This document shows, piece after piece, positions 43,320 through 53,860 of a stretch of 64,000 nucleotides of DNA. A model generated the notes under the pieces. That model saw nothing but the letters and a program-made list of their open reading frames with translations. It was not told the DNA's origin and did not search any database. Within the stretch, counting starts at the first letter, position 1. Every line of letters begins with the position of its first letter. The DNA lies in NCBI GenBank assembly GCA_009760855.2, contig WPIO01000006.1:5806001-5870000 (forward strand), in the 5' to 3' direction. Origin of the DNA: Cristatella mucedo. Taxonomy: Eukaryota > Bryozoa > Phylactolaemata > Cristatellidae. The position numbers were made by a program, and so were the translations under genes.

Positions 43320-45513
43320 ACGTGTGAGTGGGCGCGCATGCGTGCAAGTGCGACAGACCAGACCGAGGAAGGGGAGAAAGAGAGAGAGAGAGAGAGAGGG
43401 AGGGGGAGAGGGACCGGGAGGGAGAGAGAGAGAGAGAGACAGAGGGGAGAGCTTAGGGTAGTATTGTGGTCGAGCCGGGATGGGAGCATCAGTAGCTAGC
43501 ACACCTTTTAGCAAAGATACTAATTTTGGCACTTAGGGAGCTTTGTCTTAATGTGTATTGTGCCTCCTTTTGTGTGCCATTTTGTCAAAGTACATGCCTC
43601 ACTATCTGGCCTTTTCATCTTTTCAATGCACCTAGTTTTGTTGATATTTATTCGTTCAGCATTTACTTTTAGTCCAGACATTAGGGAATCTCCTTCACCG
43701 TGAGTATTCTGACCTTGTTGGGCTTCCTGCTTGAGTTAAGTGCATGGACCATAAATTTGACCCAGCTGTGGCTGACTTGCTCTTTGTCCTACTTAGGGTA
43801 TTCACGCTGTCTCCTTGGCCGATGTCGATTTCGCCTCACTTTTGCTCACTAACTCAGCAATTGATCGGCTTGTCAAACGCAGTAGCTAGCTCTAAGCCGT
43901 GTTTGTGCTGGCGAATCGGTGAATGAGCATGTGCTTCTACTGCAGCTGAAGAAGCCGTGGTTTAGTCCTCCTAACTGGCTGTTCCCACCGGTGTGGACAG
44001 CCTTGTACTGTAGCATGGGCTACGCCTCCTACCTCGTGTACCGTGCTGGTGTGACGAGCGGCGCTGACGTCGCACTTCCGCTGGCAGTCTATGGTTCGCA
44101 CCTGTTTCTCAATTTGACTTGGCCGCCGCTCTATTTCAACTGCAAGAACTACGGTCTGGTGAGTGCCAGCGGCTTTGGGCAGTGGTGGTGGCCTGAGCCA
44201 ATTAACTTGTGCCCCACCCCCACCACAACTTGTAGCGGGGCCGTGTTTTTTTCTATCGGCCTCAGCGATCGCCTGGTGGATGGGTCTGCTCGGGTTTGCT
44301 TTCCAGTGTTTTTTTTGTGGACGGGGCAGGCACTAAAAGCCTCCATTCTTTCTTTGTAAAGTCTCGATGCCTCCACTGTGCCGGAAAAAACCTTGCGGCC
44401 AATCGTTTGCAGTGGTACCAGCAAGTCTGTGCTGTTTCGGTCAACCGGTCTGTTTGCCTCGGTTTTGTGCTACACAGATGAAACTCAAGAGATTTCTCGA
44501 AGACCCACGGGGGGGGGGGGGTGCAAATCCGTATGCTAGCGTTCGCCCAAGCTTGTGCATGCGTGCGCGAGCACTTGTATGTAAGTGGGTGTATGTGTGC
44601 CTGTGCAAACTTGTCTGCCTGAGCTGGTGCTGATGAGCCTGAGCTGTGCTCGTGTGCGCGCGCGTGAATGCGTGTGCATGTGTGCTGGGTCGGTTTGTGT
44701 TTACTTGTACCTGCACGTAGGCGCATGCTTGATGCATTGGCCTAAGTACCATTTGCTTGATGGAACTATTTTTTCTGCTTGTCTCGCAGTTGGAAAAAAA
44801 GTGCCATTCGTGCACCGTTTAGTGGCCACACCTACCCAGCTGCTGCAAAAGGTACCACGTGATCGGTTCTGAGTGATTCAAAGGGGCTGCTCTCAAGCCC
44901 TAGTTGTGCTCGAAGTAGCATTCTTATGACCAGCCGTTTTTGGCCTCAACGACGTCGTCATCTGGCTCGTCCGACCCGGGACTATGCCTCTTAGGGCTGT
45001 CGAGTCCAGCAGTTTCCCGATTGCAAAGAAACCACGGCAGCACTTCGAGCTTTGCCCGCTTTGATCCTTGGTCTTTCGAACTCGCAGTGCTGCCTGGCGC
45101 ACCGGCTCTGGTCTTCCTCCCTTTTCAAGAGCTGCCTGCGGCAGTAGCCGAGCACTCGGCTACTGCGCGCTTCGCGCCTCGCTGCAAGCAGGCGCCGCTC
45201 CTGGTAGCAAGCAGGAGCGGCGCCTGCTGCCAGTCCAGCTGGTCCAGCGTGTGAAGTTGGGCTTTTGCTGATGACTGCCTAGGCGACCGCCTCCATCTTG
45301 GCCATTCTCGGAGGAGCAGCAGCCAGCGCCGGCCTGTTCTACCGAGTGAACCATACAGCAGCCTACCTGTTGCTGCCGTACGTCGGCTGGCTCTCGCTGG
45401 CCTCGGCAGTCATGTACTCGATATGGAAGAACAACCCGCCGGCCGAGTTCAAGTACCGAAGGACCTTCTTCGGCCGCCCGATCGGTCCGTCCGAGGATCT
45501 CAAAGAGAACTGA
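41363..45513 (+). CDS. TSPO: Translocator protein (TSPO / peripheral benzodiazepine receptor), three coding exons
   Basis: Exons 41363-41488, 43946-44158 and 45283-45513 join in phase 0 with GT-AG borders (CAG/GTTTGT, TGCAG/CTG, CTG/GTGAGT, CTAG/GCG) to give about 189 aa. Exon 1 has the first membrane helix (VAIVALPGLGAVVTGIVTRD). Exon 2 has the family signature (KPWFSPPNWLFPPVWTALYC, then MGYASYLVYR) and the helix ending LTWPPLYFNCKNYGL. Exon 3 has the last two helices (VNHTAAYLLLPYVGWLSLAS) and a cholesterol-recognition-like VMYSIWK followed by NN. TSPO is a five-helix protein of the outer mitochondrial membrane that binds cholesterol and porphyrins. The chain is ~20 residues longer than human TSPO, mostly a polar C-terminal tail (FFGRPIGPSEDLKEN). 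No lesion was seen. Confidence 0.95.
41591..41730. repeat. GA-rich microsatellite in TSPO intron 1
   Basis: GA/GACA imperfect repeats passing into about 80 bp of pure GA. Confidence 0.95.
41886..42021 (+). repeat. tRNA-derived SINE, family S2, in TSPO intron 1
   Basis: tRNA-like box B GGGTTCGAGTCC (about 41931-41942), then TGCTGCAAGCAAGGTGATAA and TAAAGGCTCTTCTGCAGCTG. This is the S2 pattern also seen at 52.85 and 54.74 kb. Confidence 0.7.
42022..43245. other. TSPO intron 1, no further feature seen
   Basis: Only short frames. Nothing recognised before the TG repeat. Confidence 0.5.
43246..43440. repeat. TG repeat followed by GA-rich tract
   Basis: About 75 bp of TG (43246-43320), then a GA-rich stretch (43378-43440), inside TSPO intron 1. 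Confidence 0.95.
44159..45282. other. TSPO intron 2
   Basis: It carries a G-run (44507-44520), GT-rich DNA (about 44540-44700) and, near the acceptor, a perfect 16-bp hairpin (45188-45203 with 45212-45227, 8-nt loop). Confidence 0.8.
45188..45227. repeat. Perfect 16-bp GC-rich hairpin near the TSPO exon 3 acceptor
   Basis: GCAGGCGCCGCTCCTG pairs exactly with 45212-45227 across an 8-nt loop. It ends about 55 bp before exon 3. Confidence 0.95.
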
Positions 45514-45691
45514 CGTCGTCGATGAGCGATCAGTAGTTACGCCATCGAGGTGCGGCGTCTGACCTCGTGACCACTTTGTGATACTGCATGGCGCAGCCGG
45601 TCGGCTTGGGCTCTACTGGAAAGGCCGCTCTATAAAGTGTTTGCTCAGCTACCCTTTAGGCAGCAATGCAGTCGCAGCAGTGCGTTGCTCG

Positions 45692-45697
45692 ATTAAA
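45692..45697 (+). terminator. Probable TSPO polyadenylation signal ATTAAA
   Basis: ATTAAA lies 179 bp after the stop codon and is followed by a TG-rich element (TTTCTGTGTTGC), the usual order for cleavage and polyadenylation. Confidence 0.5.
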
Positions 45698-45969
45698 GGC
45701 GATCGGTTTCTGTGTTGCACTCGTCAGAGGAGCAGTTGATGGCCAGAGGCACAAGAGTAGTTGGCATGGAAAGGTGCAGACAAGAATGCATCTGTGAAGG
45801 TCGTGCGGTTTTAATTCGTAGGTTTAAAAATGTAACTTGGCTATTAAGGAATGACTGCAGTACATCATCGCCACGACGGTATTCAGTGACAGCTTGCTGC
45901 GCCCACACTAGTGTTGGGGGTTATAAAGAAATGGTGGCTCATTAAACGGCCTCGTTTATGTAGTTCAAG

Positions 45970-46185
45970 AAGATTTTTAGCTCCTCGAGTGACTCAATCA
46001 CTACCGCCTGCAGCTAGCAATATAGGATCGCTGACACTGCTGAATTGGAACCCACGAGTTTGGTCATAAAGAGCCAGCTCCTTACCTATTGAGCTATAAT
46101 GACCCAAGGATCGCCTACTGCAGGACTGGAACCCGAGTCGTGAAGAGTGAGAACCTTACCCCTGAGCTAAGACACGGGGTTGCAT
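45970..46185 (-). repeat. Two tandem SINE S2-like units, minus
   Basis: The minus strand has two tRNA-like heads: TCTTAGCTCAGGGGTAAGG with GGGTTCCAGTCC (about 46120-46175) and TATAGCTCAATAGGTAAGG with GTGGGTTCC (about 46048-46102). The latter is followed by a body resembling other S2 copies. Confidence 0.6.
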
Positions 46186-47079
46186 TTCCTAGGTTCCTTA
46201 AGTGTTCATGCCATCCGGCATTAGTTACGGTTCGAACCAGTGCTATTAAATGGATTCTCCGACCGGCAAACCCACTCGGATTAGGTACGGCCTGCAAGCT
46301 GCTTTCTGCATTAACCTCGGGCTAGCTAGCACTGGCTGGGACAATACTCATAAGAGCACGCCGGTTAGAAGCAGACGTGCCGGCAGTCACACTTAATAGT
46401 GCCGAAAAAATCGCCTGGCTATCGGGCGAACGACGGTCGTTCGGCTAACTGCGCTCCTTCGGGAGGCCAATGGGTTCAGGCTGGCTGGCAACTTCAGGCT
46501 GGCAAGCAGTCGTAGCTCTGGCCGAGGACGATTCAGCCAAAGGCTGCTTCTTCAGCCTGATTCAATGGATTGTGGGATAGTGCTTACGCTGTCGTCGGGC
46601 TTTGCAAGCAGCAGAGATGGCCTATAGGAGCAAAATAAGCGGTGTCGTATTGTACGTCGTGAGTGCATGTGTGTGTGTGAGTGTGTGCGTGTGCACGATG
46701 GCGCGAGCTCCACGGTGTACATGCTTAAAGCGAGTGCTTGGTAACATCTTGGCAAGCCGTCAGCCCGAAAGGAAGTCCTGGGCATGTGCATGATGGGATG
46801 TACAGTGGGGCAAAACTCTCGGTAGCAACAAGCAGTGTCCTGATAGCCGCGACAGCTGGCCATCGCTTGTCCTGGGCAGTGCAGGACAGGCTGCACCACC
46901 GGGTAGCTTTGCCAGCCTGGGTGCTGTCCATGGATCTCTGTGTGGATGCTGTGCTGCCCCCCCCCCCCCATTGCCTGGACTTTCAGTAATAGCTGAACCC
47001 TGTGGCAGCCGTTTACTTGCCTGCCTGGTTGTGCGGTCGGCTGTGCATTAGTCATCCATGAAGTGTCATAGGAAGGCTT
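46186..47079. other. Non-coding host DNA
   Basis: Short frames on both strands, a GT-rich spot at about 46664-46695 and a C-run at 46957-46967. No gene recognised. Confidence 0.4.
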
Positions 47080-47161
47080 CCTTAGCAGCAAATGTAAAGC
47101 GCCTAGAAAGAGATTGAGTTCTCTGAGGTCGCTTTATCAAGTGCATTATTATTATTTTTAT
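47080..47161 (+). repeat. LINE-A 3' tail
   Basis: GCAGCAAATGTAAAGCGCC, AGAGATTGAGTTCTCTGAGG, CGCTTTATCAAGTGC then ATT repeats. Confidence 0.88.
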
Positions 47162-47994
47162 CAAGGGCTCTTTTAATGGCCACCAACCATTGCTAGCTTA
47201 GAATCTGGTCGAAGAACGCTTTGTGTAGGCACTGGTGAGTGAAAGCGACGACGAATGAGCTTGCAGTGTAGAAAGCAGACCTCAGTAGACACTGGCCGTT
47301 TTCTGTAAAATGGGTCATGGACCTGTGCAATCAGAGCCTACCTACACCTCGAAGCAAGAACAAGATGGAGCCCACTTGTTGCAATGTTCAGAATTGGCCT
47401 TGACAGAACTAAGCTACGGTAGTGCTAATGCCTTAACCTTTCTAGTGGTAGCAATCGAAGGTGAAGGAAGGGGTGGGTCAAGTTCCAATCTGCTTGACAT
47501 GTTCCTTCTACGTTGGTGCCATGAACGGGGAGTGTCCATCGGCCCCCCTCTATGCATGTGATGCTTAGTGTCCACCCTGCTCCTCGTGCCACGTGATGCT
47601 CGCGCCAGGAGTTTAGCAAGCGTCAGTACTTCCATGCGAGGGCATCACCTACCGACTTCTACTGACCTCTACAAGTATGAAGTTCTTTGGGGGCACTATG
47701 CAAGTGTTATTATTCTTAGTATTACTGTTTTCACCCGATCTTACAACAAGCTAGCTCGTGCTGACCCAGGGAACAGAAATGACCTGTATCTAAACACAAT
47801 ATTGGGGGTATCACATTGATGAAGGGTCCAACTTGACCCCAAACGACCCCCTTGTCGATTCATCGTCAGTCCGAGGTGGTTAACGAAATTGCATTCCTTA
47901 AGGCTAGTGGAAATTCTATCGCGATTCCACGATGAATTGACATAGATTAAAGATCCACCAAGTTGCCTTAATAATTGTATGACATTTGCATTGC
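47162..47994. other. Non-coding host DNA with a short LINE/SINE tail
   Basis: At about 47679-47735 the tail-like GAAGTTCTTTGGGGGCACTA and ATT repeats occur on the plus strand. Otherwise no gene recognised. Confidence 0.4.
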
Positions 47995-48400
47995 ACCGTG
48001 AGAGAACTACATCTCTTTCTGGGCATTTTATATGTACTGCGAAAGAAGCACGTCGATTGTTTAGTGTTAACATGCAGAATGTCAGCATGCATAAGCTCAC
48101 AGATGGCAAGTCACAAGATTTGGCAAACGCTGCAACGAACAGATGCGTTTTTAGCCTTTTTAAATGTCAAGTCAGTGGATGTCACTGATGTCATTAGGGA
48201 GTGGGTTCCAGGCTTTGCGACACACCAACTTCAGGCACGATCGCCAATGGATTTAAGGTTCGTTAAAGGCACAGCTAAACGAATTTCACCAGAAGAGAAG
48301 TGGTACGATCGCAATGCCTGGAAGTAGCTACGACAGGTAGGCCAGAGCAAGAGCATTGAGGGACCTATAAGTTAGTGACAGTGAACCTTGAAGTTGATAT
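47995..48400 (-). mobile_element. LINE-A 3' end, minus (first of a head-to-head pair)
   Basis: The plus strand shows the complement of the LINE-A tail and 3' UTR (GAGAACTACATCTCTTTC, then GCATGCATAAGC). It ends in the complement of the AWNS-region coding part and the RT connection near 48400. Confidence 0.75.
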
Positions 48401-49545
48401 ACGTTCTTTTCACGGTTTATACTCTTCCTCTCGCCGATGTGATTGCCAAGCACAATCTGGGATTTCACTTCAATGCGGATGACACTGAGTTGTACCTTTG
48501 CTTTGATCCCTTCGAGCACATCGAATTGTCTACACTCCCTTGCTGCATGTATTGATGACATACGCACATGAATGGAAGCAAATCTTCTTAAATTGAATGA
48601 TGGTAAAACTAACTTACTTGTTATGGGCAAACCAAGTGTGATTCCGAAATTGGAAAGGCTAACGCTCTAAATCGGCTCTGCCAGCATATCTGATGATGAA
48701 TCTGCATGAAATCTAGGTGTCATGCACCAAAGTGACCTTTCGTTAGACGACCACATCAGCTCCACAATCAAGTCTGCCTACTTTCAGCTACATAACATTG
48801 CTAAAAGTCGAGCTTGTTTAGACAGGGATATCACATCTAAGTTGGTCCATGCATTTGTGACATCCCGTCTTAACTTCTGTAACTCACTGCTTGCTGGCCT
48901 ACCGGCATGTGCAATCAGGCGCTTACAGCTGATGCAAAACTGCAGCTAGGCTTATCTGTCATGAGCATCGCAGTTGCCACATCGCACCACTTCTCGCCGA
49001 CCTGCACTGGCTCCCAGTCAAGCAACGCATCGACTTCAAGGTTTTGTCACTGACTTGTAGGTCCCTTCATTCTTTAGCTCCAGCCTATCTACCAGATTTA
49101 TTCCCCCACCAAGCCAAGCATCCTACATTCCGCTTTTCGAAATATAACTGTTCACCTATATCTCGTACAAACCATATCCTTTGGAGACCGTGTCTTTAGT
49201 TCGTATGCTCCCAAAGCATGGAACTCACTTCCTATTTGCGTCACAAAACCTCTGACTTGACCACATTTAAAAATAAATTAAAAACCTTTATATCACAATA
49301 TTTTTAGTGGGTCATTGTGATTCATCCTATATGGGCTTATGCGTGCTGACATTGTGCATGCTGCCACCAACCACACTTGCAAGCTGATCCTGTGCATATC
49401 ACCCTTAACCATGTTATTCATGTTGTTTATCAAGCATGATACGACTCACCATTCGATTGCGTTTACCTTTACAGCCGCTGTAAAGCGCCTAGAAAGATAT
49501 TGAGTTCTCTGAGGGCGCTTTATAAAGTGTATTATTATTATTAAT
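48401..49545 (+). mobile_element. LINE-A copy, plus, RT to 3' tail (second of the pair)
   Basis: Reads through the YADD region (FHFNADD, about 48461), then GKPSVIPKLERL, LDDHISSTIKSAYFQLHNIA, KLVHAFVTSRLNFCNSLLAG and a broken C-terminus, then the 3' UTR and the tail AGATATTGAGTTCTCTGAGG with ATT repeats at about 49540. Several frame breaks. Confidence 0.88.
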
Positions 49546-49554
49546 ATACACTAC

Positions 49555-49805
49555 TTGATTGGAAGTCAGTACAGGTCGGCGAGAAGTGGTATCAGTGACG
49601 CTCACGGCAGACAAGCCTAGCAGCTTGAGTTTTTCCCCAACTGCAAGAACTTTCTTTCGCAGGCAGGAAGACCTGCGATTAGCGAGTTACAGAAATCAAG
49701 ATGAGTGTCACAGATGCATGGACCAATCTGGATGAGATATCCCTGTCTAAACGGACCCGAACTTTTGCACCGTTAAGTTGCTGAAAGTTGGCAGATTTAG
49801 TAGTT
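49555..49805 (-). mobile_element. LINE-A internal fragment, minus
   Basis: The complement of the LINE-A LHWLPVKQRI to VKSAYFQL region is recognisable (TACTTGATTGGAAGTCAGTA, then GTTACAGAAATCAAGATGAG). Degenerate. Confidence 0.65.
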
Positions 49806-51302
49806 GACTGTGGAACCTTGGTGACTACTGCCTCCCAACCATTTGACTTAGGTCAGCTACACCTCTATGAGCTACCTGTCACACTGGCATGATGGCCGGC
49901 ACCATGGTCTGCAGCTGTCGAGCCGGGCTGAACTGCTGGAATGCTCCACAGAGCTATACAGAGTGCCTAGCCTGATGCCCTCCAGATAGCCATGTCGTGA
50001 GTTGTGTGAGTCCATAGTGCAATTGTACCACCACTCGGTCACGCGAAACTTTCGTCCCGACATTTCTTCCTGCACATCCTACTTGACCACAAGATGCTGA
50101 GGCATATAGACGGGATATGAAAGACGTCTTGAGTCACCGGGCAAACATTCGTGGTGCAATTGGCTGAATACCGATAATCCTTAACGGCGGCTACCATTTG
50201 ACTTGCTCTCTATTGACCAGAATGTGCTGGCATGGAAAGGTTGCATACAGCGATGTATCACAAGTTGACCGCATTGTAGACGACCCACTTCGACAGCAAG
50301 ATGATTGGACTAACAGGTGGAGCAGAACGATGAAGTCTAGATTGGTCGAAAGTAGGCACTGCTCACTGGATAGCTCTATTATAAGCCTGCCTGCACTAGG
50401 GATGCAGCATTGTGTGGGTTGGACCAGGCTACCTTCAGTGGCCTGCATTCGTAGCTCTGCTATCACAAGCGTTAAAGCTTAATTAAAGATCTGCATACAT
50501 TTGGCTACCACCCCCCCCCCTGGGAATGTACGTCTTCTAAGCTGCTCCACGAACGAGACAAGCATGCGAAAACCCTCTCAAAGCTGTGAGAGTGAGAGGG
50601 TTTGAGTGCACCCTCTCAAAGCGAGGGTGAGAGGGTGCACTCAAAATCGAGGCTGCTTTCAGTGAGTGCCTGCACTGCCGAATAGCTGACTAGTTCGAAA
50701 GCCTGCCTGTAATTTACAGGCTTTTCAGAAATATGTCTTACAAAGCAAAGGCTGTGGTGAGCCAGTTGGGGGAGCCATTCCCGAAAGGAGTAATCTTTTT
50801 TAAGAAAAAATGAGGCACTTTATTTGCTTTCGCGTCTTTACTGGCTGCTTGCTAAGGCAGCAAACTGGGAGGGGAGTTGGCAGTCACCGTAGCTGAAATT
50901 CTGGCGTCCGATGAGTAGATAATTCGTGGCCTTATAAGAGCCCAATCCACGGCCCCTTAGTACAATCGGTGATCTTCAGTTCAAATCAAAGCGTCAGGGA
51001 ATTCTTCCATCTTCTAGTAGCAGCACCTGTGAAAATAAATGATCGGCTGTTGTTGGCTAAGATCATATTCTGCTCGAATAACCAGCTGGCGGTGTAGGAA
51101 GACCTCGGCTGGAAAGATGACCGGCAGGCCTACTAGCTCAGGGCACGACTAACTCCGAAGCCCAGGCACGTGACGATAGCCAACGAGGTACGACGTCCAT
51201 TGAAAACCACTGCAATGTCGTTTTGAATCCCTCATTCTCACAGTCGCTTGTCTTCATAATGATAATAATAATCTTGGCTGATTTAACAGCCTCATCTTTG
51301 TA
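49806..51302. other. Non-coding host DNA with one hairpin
   Basis: No gene recognised. A C-run lies at 50511-50520. The perfect 18-bp hairpin at 50601-50645 is listed separately. A short complement of a SINE S2-like tail (GGCTGATTTAACAGCCTC) is at about 51276. Confidence 0.4.
50601..50645. repeat. Perfect 18-bp hairpin with 9-nt loop
   Basis: TTTGAGTGCACCCTCTCA (50601-50618) pairs with 50628-50645. The flanks carry additional CCCTCTCA/TGAGAGGG repeats that allow alternative pairings. Confidence 0.95.
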
Positions 51303-51533
51303 TAGCCCCTGTGGTTCGTTCTTTATATGCTTGTGCGTGCTGACACTGTGCATGTTGCCACTAACCATACTTTCATGCTGACCTTGTGCGTGTCACCCAT
51401 AACCATGCTATTCTTGAGGTTTATTTGGCATGCTACCACTAAACATTCGATCCTGATTCCTTTGCAGCAAATGTACAGTGCGTAGAAAGAGATTGAGTTT
51501 TCTGAGGGCACTATATCAAATGTATTATTATTA
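51303..51533 (+). mobile_element. LINE-A 3' UTR and tail
   Basis: Starts with a CTGTGGTTCGTTCTT-like segment, then the 3' UTR (GTGCATGTTGCCACTAACC), the tail AGAGATTGAGTTTTCTGAGG and ATT repeats. Confidence 0.85.
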
Positions 51534-51539
51534 TGAATA

Positions 51540-51655
51540 CATTATTATAGCGGCAAAAGAGCTTTAACTATTATCACCACCACTTGCAGTTGGCAATATA
51601 AGATCGCCTCTGCAGGACTCGAACCGACGACCCGAGTTGTGAAGAGTGAGCAACT
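51540..51655 (-). repeat. tRNA-derived SINE S2, minus
   Basis: The minus strand carries box B (GGTTCGAGTCC) and the S2 body (GCAGAGGCGATCTTATATTG, CTGCAAGTGGTGGTGATAAT, AAAGCTCTTTTGCCGC). Confidence 0.75.
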
Positions 51656-52195
51656 TTTCGTGTGGCTATGCAAAACCCAAAATTGTAGTGCCGTTTGGTG
51701 GTAGACTTTCAGCTACCAGCACTTCTGCAATTGCAGCCGATGGTATACATGCTGGAACTGTTGCAGCTTCAAACCACCCACAACTGCTGTTGGCTGAGCC
51801 ATGTACAGATTTCTTGATCTGCAGCTGATGTTGTTTATGCGGACGAGTATCGATGCAAACCAGCGCTTTGTGACTGGCTGATCAGGCTGGGATCTCCATA
51901 TTGACCATGCTGGTGGTAGAACCAGACACTGGATCCTACGGTGCGAACCGCTCTGCTACCCGAGGCTGGGTAGGAACCATTGGAGGCTGCCATCAGCATG
52001 AGAACGTGCACATGCGATTGGAGGAAATTTAGTGGGTATACCCGGAATACTGACTAGTAAGCCGAATCAAAAGCGCAGCTGCGGCGAGATACATATTTTG
52101 GAAATGACCGGCGTATCTCGGTTACTCGCGGGATGCGGGACAAAAGCTGGGCGATGCCAGCCACCCGCCACGAGGTGTGCAGACGATGCCAAATG
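51656..52195. other. Non-coding host DNA
   Basis: No recognised feature. Confidence 0.4.
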
Positions 52196-52345
52196 AGCTT
52201 GACGATTGGCCAAGTGGTAAAGCTGCTCGCCCCGGGGACCGAGGACTGGTCGAGGTCGTGGGCTCGAGCCCCGCGGCATAGGTGAAGCGGCTGAATGGAG
52301 ATTGAGTTTTCTTATGACGCTAAACAAATGAATGAATTATTACGA
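52196..52345 (+). repeat. tRNA-derived SINE S1
   Basis: Box A TGGCCAAGTGG (52207-52217), box B GGGCTCGAGCCCC, the tail GAATGGAGATTGAGTTTTCT, then AATGAATGAATTATT. Confidence 0.88.
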
Positions 52346-52359
52346 ATGAATTATTTAAA

Positions 52360-52421
52360 GTATATACATACATATATATATATATGTATATATATGCATA
52401 TATATATATATATATATATAA
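52360..52421. repeat. TA/ATAC microsatellite
   Basis: Imperfect TA repeats with ATAC and TGCA interruptions following the SINE tail. Confidence 0.9.
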
Positions 52422-52624
52422 GATTCCAGAGGCGAACGACGCCTATTGGCGACCAATCGTCAGCCTATTCGCGTCGCTGTGGCGTGGACGCGATCGCATC
52501 GACGGCGCGCGCCTAGCTCTAGCTCGCGGCCTCGCGAAAGAGCGACGAAGAGGCGCATCCGGGAATATCGTGTAGTTGCTATGTCCGCGTCCCAGAAACA
52601 CTCGTGCCGCGACCCGGCGACAAC

Positions 52625-52700
52625 TTTCGATCGAGTTTCCTTTGCAGCAAAGGTAAAGCATCTAGAAAGAGATTGAGCTCTCCGAGGGCACTTTATCAAG
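52625..52700 (+). repeat. LINE-A 3' tail
   Basis: TTTCCTTTGCAGCAAAGG, AGAGATTGAGCTCTCCGAGG and CACTTTATCAAGCG; the ATT repeat is absent. Confidence 0.75.
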
Positions 52701-52847
52701 CGTGTCGCGCCGCTCGCGTCCGTGGGAGAAAGGTCTCGCGCGGTGAGACGAAAAAGCCAACTAGAAGGAAAAGCGGTCGCAAAGGCGCACGCGAATCCGC
52801 GCTTGCTTTTGAGATCCCCCCACCTTGTCGTCTTCCCTTCGTTACGG

Positions 52848-52995
52848 GCGCTTTGGCTCACTGGGTAAGGTGGTTGCTTTTCTCGACCTCGGCCCCGAGG
52901 TCGTGGGTTCGAATCCTGCGGAGGGCGATCCTTTATCGCCACTGCAAGCGGTGGTGATAGTCGTAAAGGCTCTTTTGTTGCTGTAAAAAAAGAGG
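52848..52995 (+). repeat. tRNA-derived SINE S2
   Basis: Box A-like TGGCTCACTGGG, box B GGGTTCGAATCC (about 52904-52915), body CGATCCTTTATCGCCACTGC and TAAAGGCTCTTTTGTTGC, ending in an A-run. Confidence 0.85.
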
Positions 52996-53099
52996 CTGTT
53001 AAATCAGCGAGTATTTATTTATTTTATTTTGTACATCCGCTTATGCTACGGCAGCCTATCGCAAGAGGTCGCGAGACGCAAACCCGCTCTTCGCCATTT

Positions 53100-53365
53100 G
53101 ACTCCCTTGTGTGGATGCATTATGGTGCTTTGATCTTAAGTGTATTACTGCTGTGATTTGAGGTCGTGTGATCACTGGCATGTGGTTTTGTCGTTTATTG
53201 TGGGTGGTGGTTTTATTTGTTTATAGGTTATATGAGTTAATCGTTGAATGAGTTAATGTTTTTACAAGGGTGAGTCACTGCCGGGTGAGGAGGAGGAGGC
53301 GGTGGGAAAGAGAACAGAAGGGAGAACGGCTATGCAGTGTAACGCTGCGAGCGTTGACGAAATGT
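53100..53365 (+). repeat. Copy of the 62-kb foldback arm
   Basis: TCCCTTGTGTGGATGC, TTTATAGGTTATATGAG, GGGTGAGTCACTGCCGGGTG, GAGGAGGAGGAGGCGGTGGG and TAACGCTGCGAGCGTTGACG match the left arm of the element at 61.83-62.10 kb. Confidence 0.8.
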
Positions 53366-53369
53366 AGTG

Positions 53370-53860
53370 TAAATGCAATGTATCTCCGTCACTGTAACTC
53401 CGCAAAGTCATAAAGACCATGTTGGTGTTACGCAGGAGAGTTTATTATAGCGCACTCACAGCCTAAGTAGCTTTCGGTACGCATTCGGTAGCCAACAGAC
53501 TTCGTCTCACGCAACAAAGAGAAAGTGGGAAGCGTAGCAGAGTCAGGAGAGCAGTTGAGGTAGTGAGTAGCATGGAAGTAGCAGCTCAGGACCGCTGAAA
53601 AAGATGAGCCATAGACGGCAGCGGGAGAGTAGTCGTCGTTGCGTAAGAATTGTGGAAGCGAGTTCCACAGTCTAGGACCTGCAGAGCTAAAGCTTCTGTC
53701 GCCAACGGTCTTTAAGTGGAGGAACGGAACAGCTAATTTATTGTTCACACAGGACCCGAGGGCGCGAAGAGGCTGAAACTGGTGCAGCAGTTCAGCTAGG
53801 TACGAAGGAGCCAAGCCTTGGCGGGCCTTGTGGGTCAGCGTAAAAACTTTGCTATACACC
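53370..53860 (-). mobile_element. LINE-B 3' part, minus
   Basis: The minus strand reads TLTHKARQGLAPSYLAELL, SFSSAGPRLWNSLPQFLRND and SFSAVLSCYFHATHYLNC to the C-terminus, then the TAACACCAACATGG 3' end and ACATT-type tail at about 53370. Confidence 0.9.

Noticed and set aside
46110-46180. Genuine tRNA gene
   Set aside because: tRNA-like boxes are present but the cloverleaf is degenerate and the body matches dispersed SINE S2 copies.
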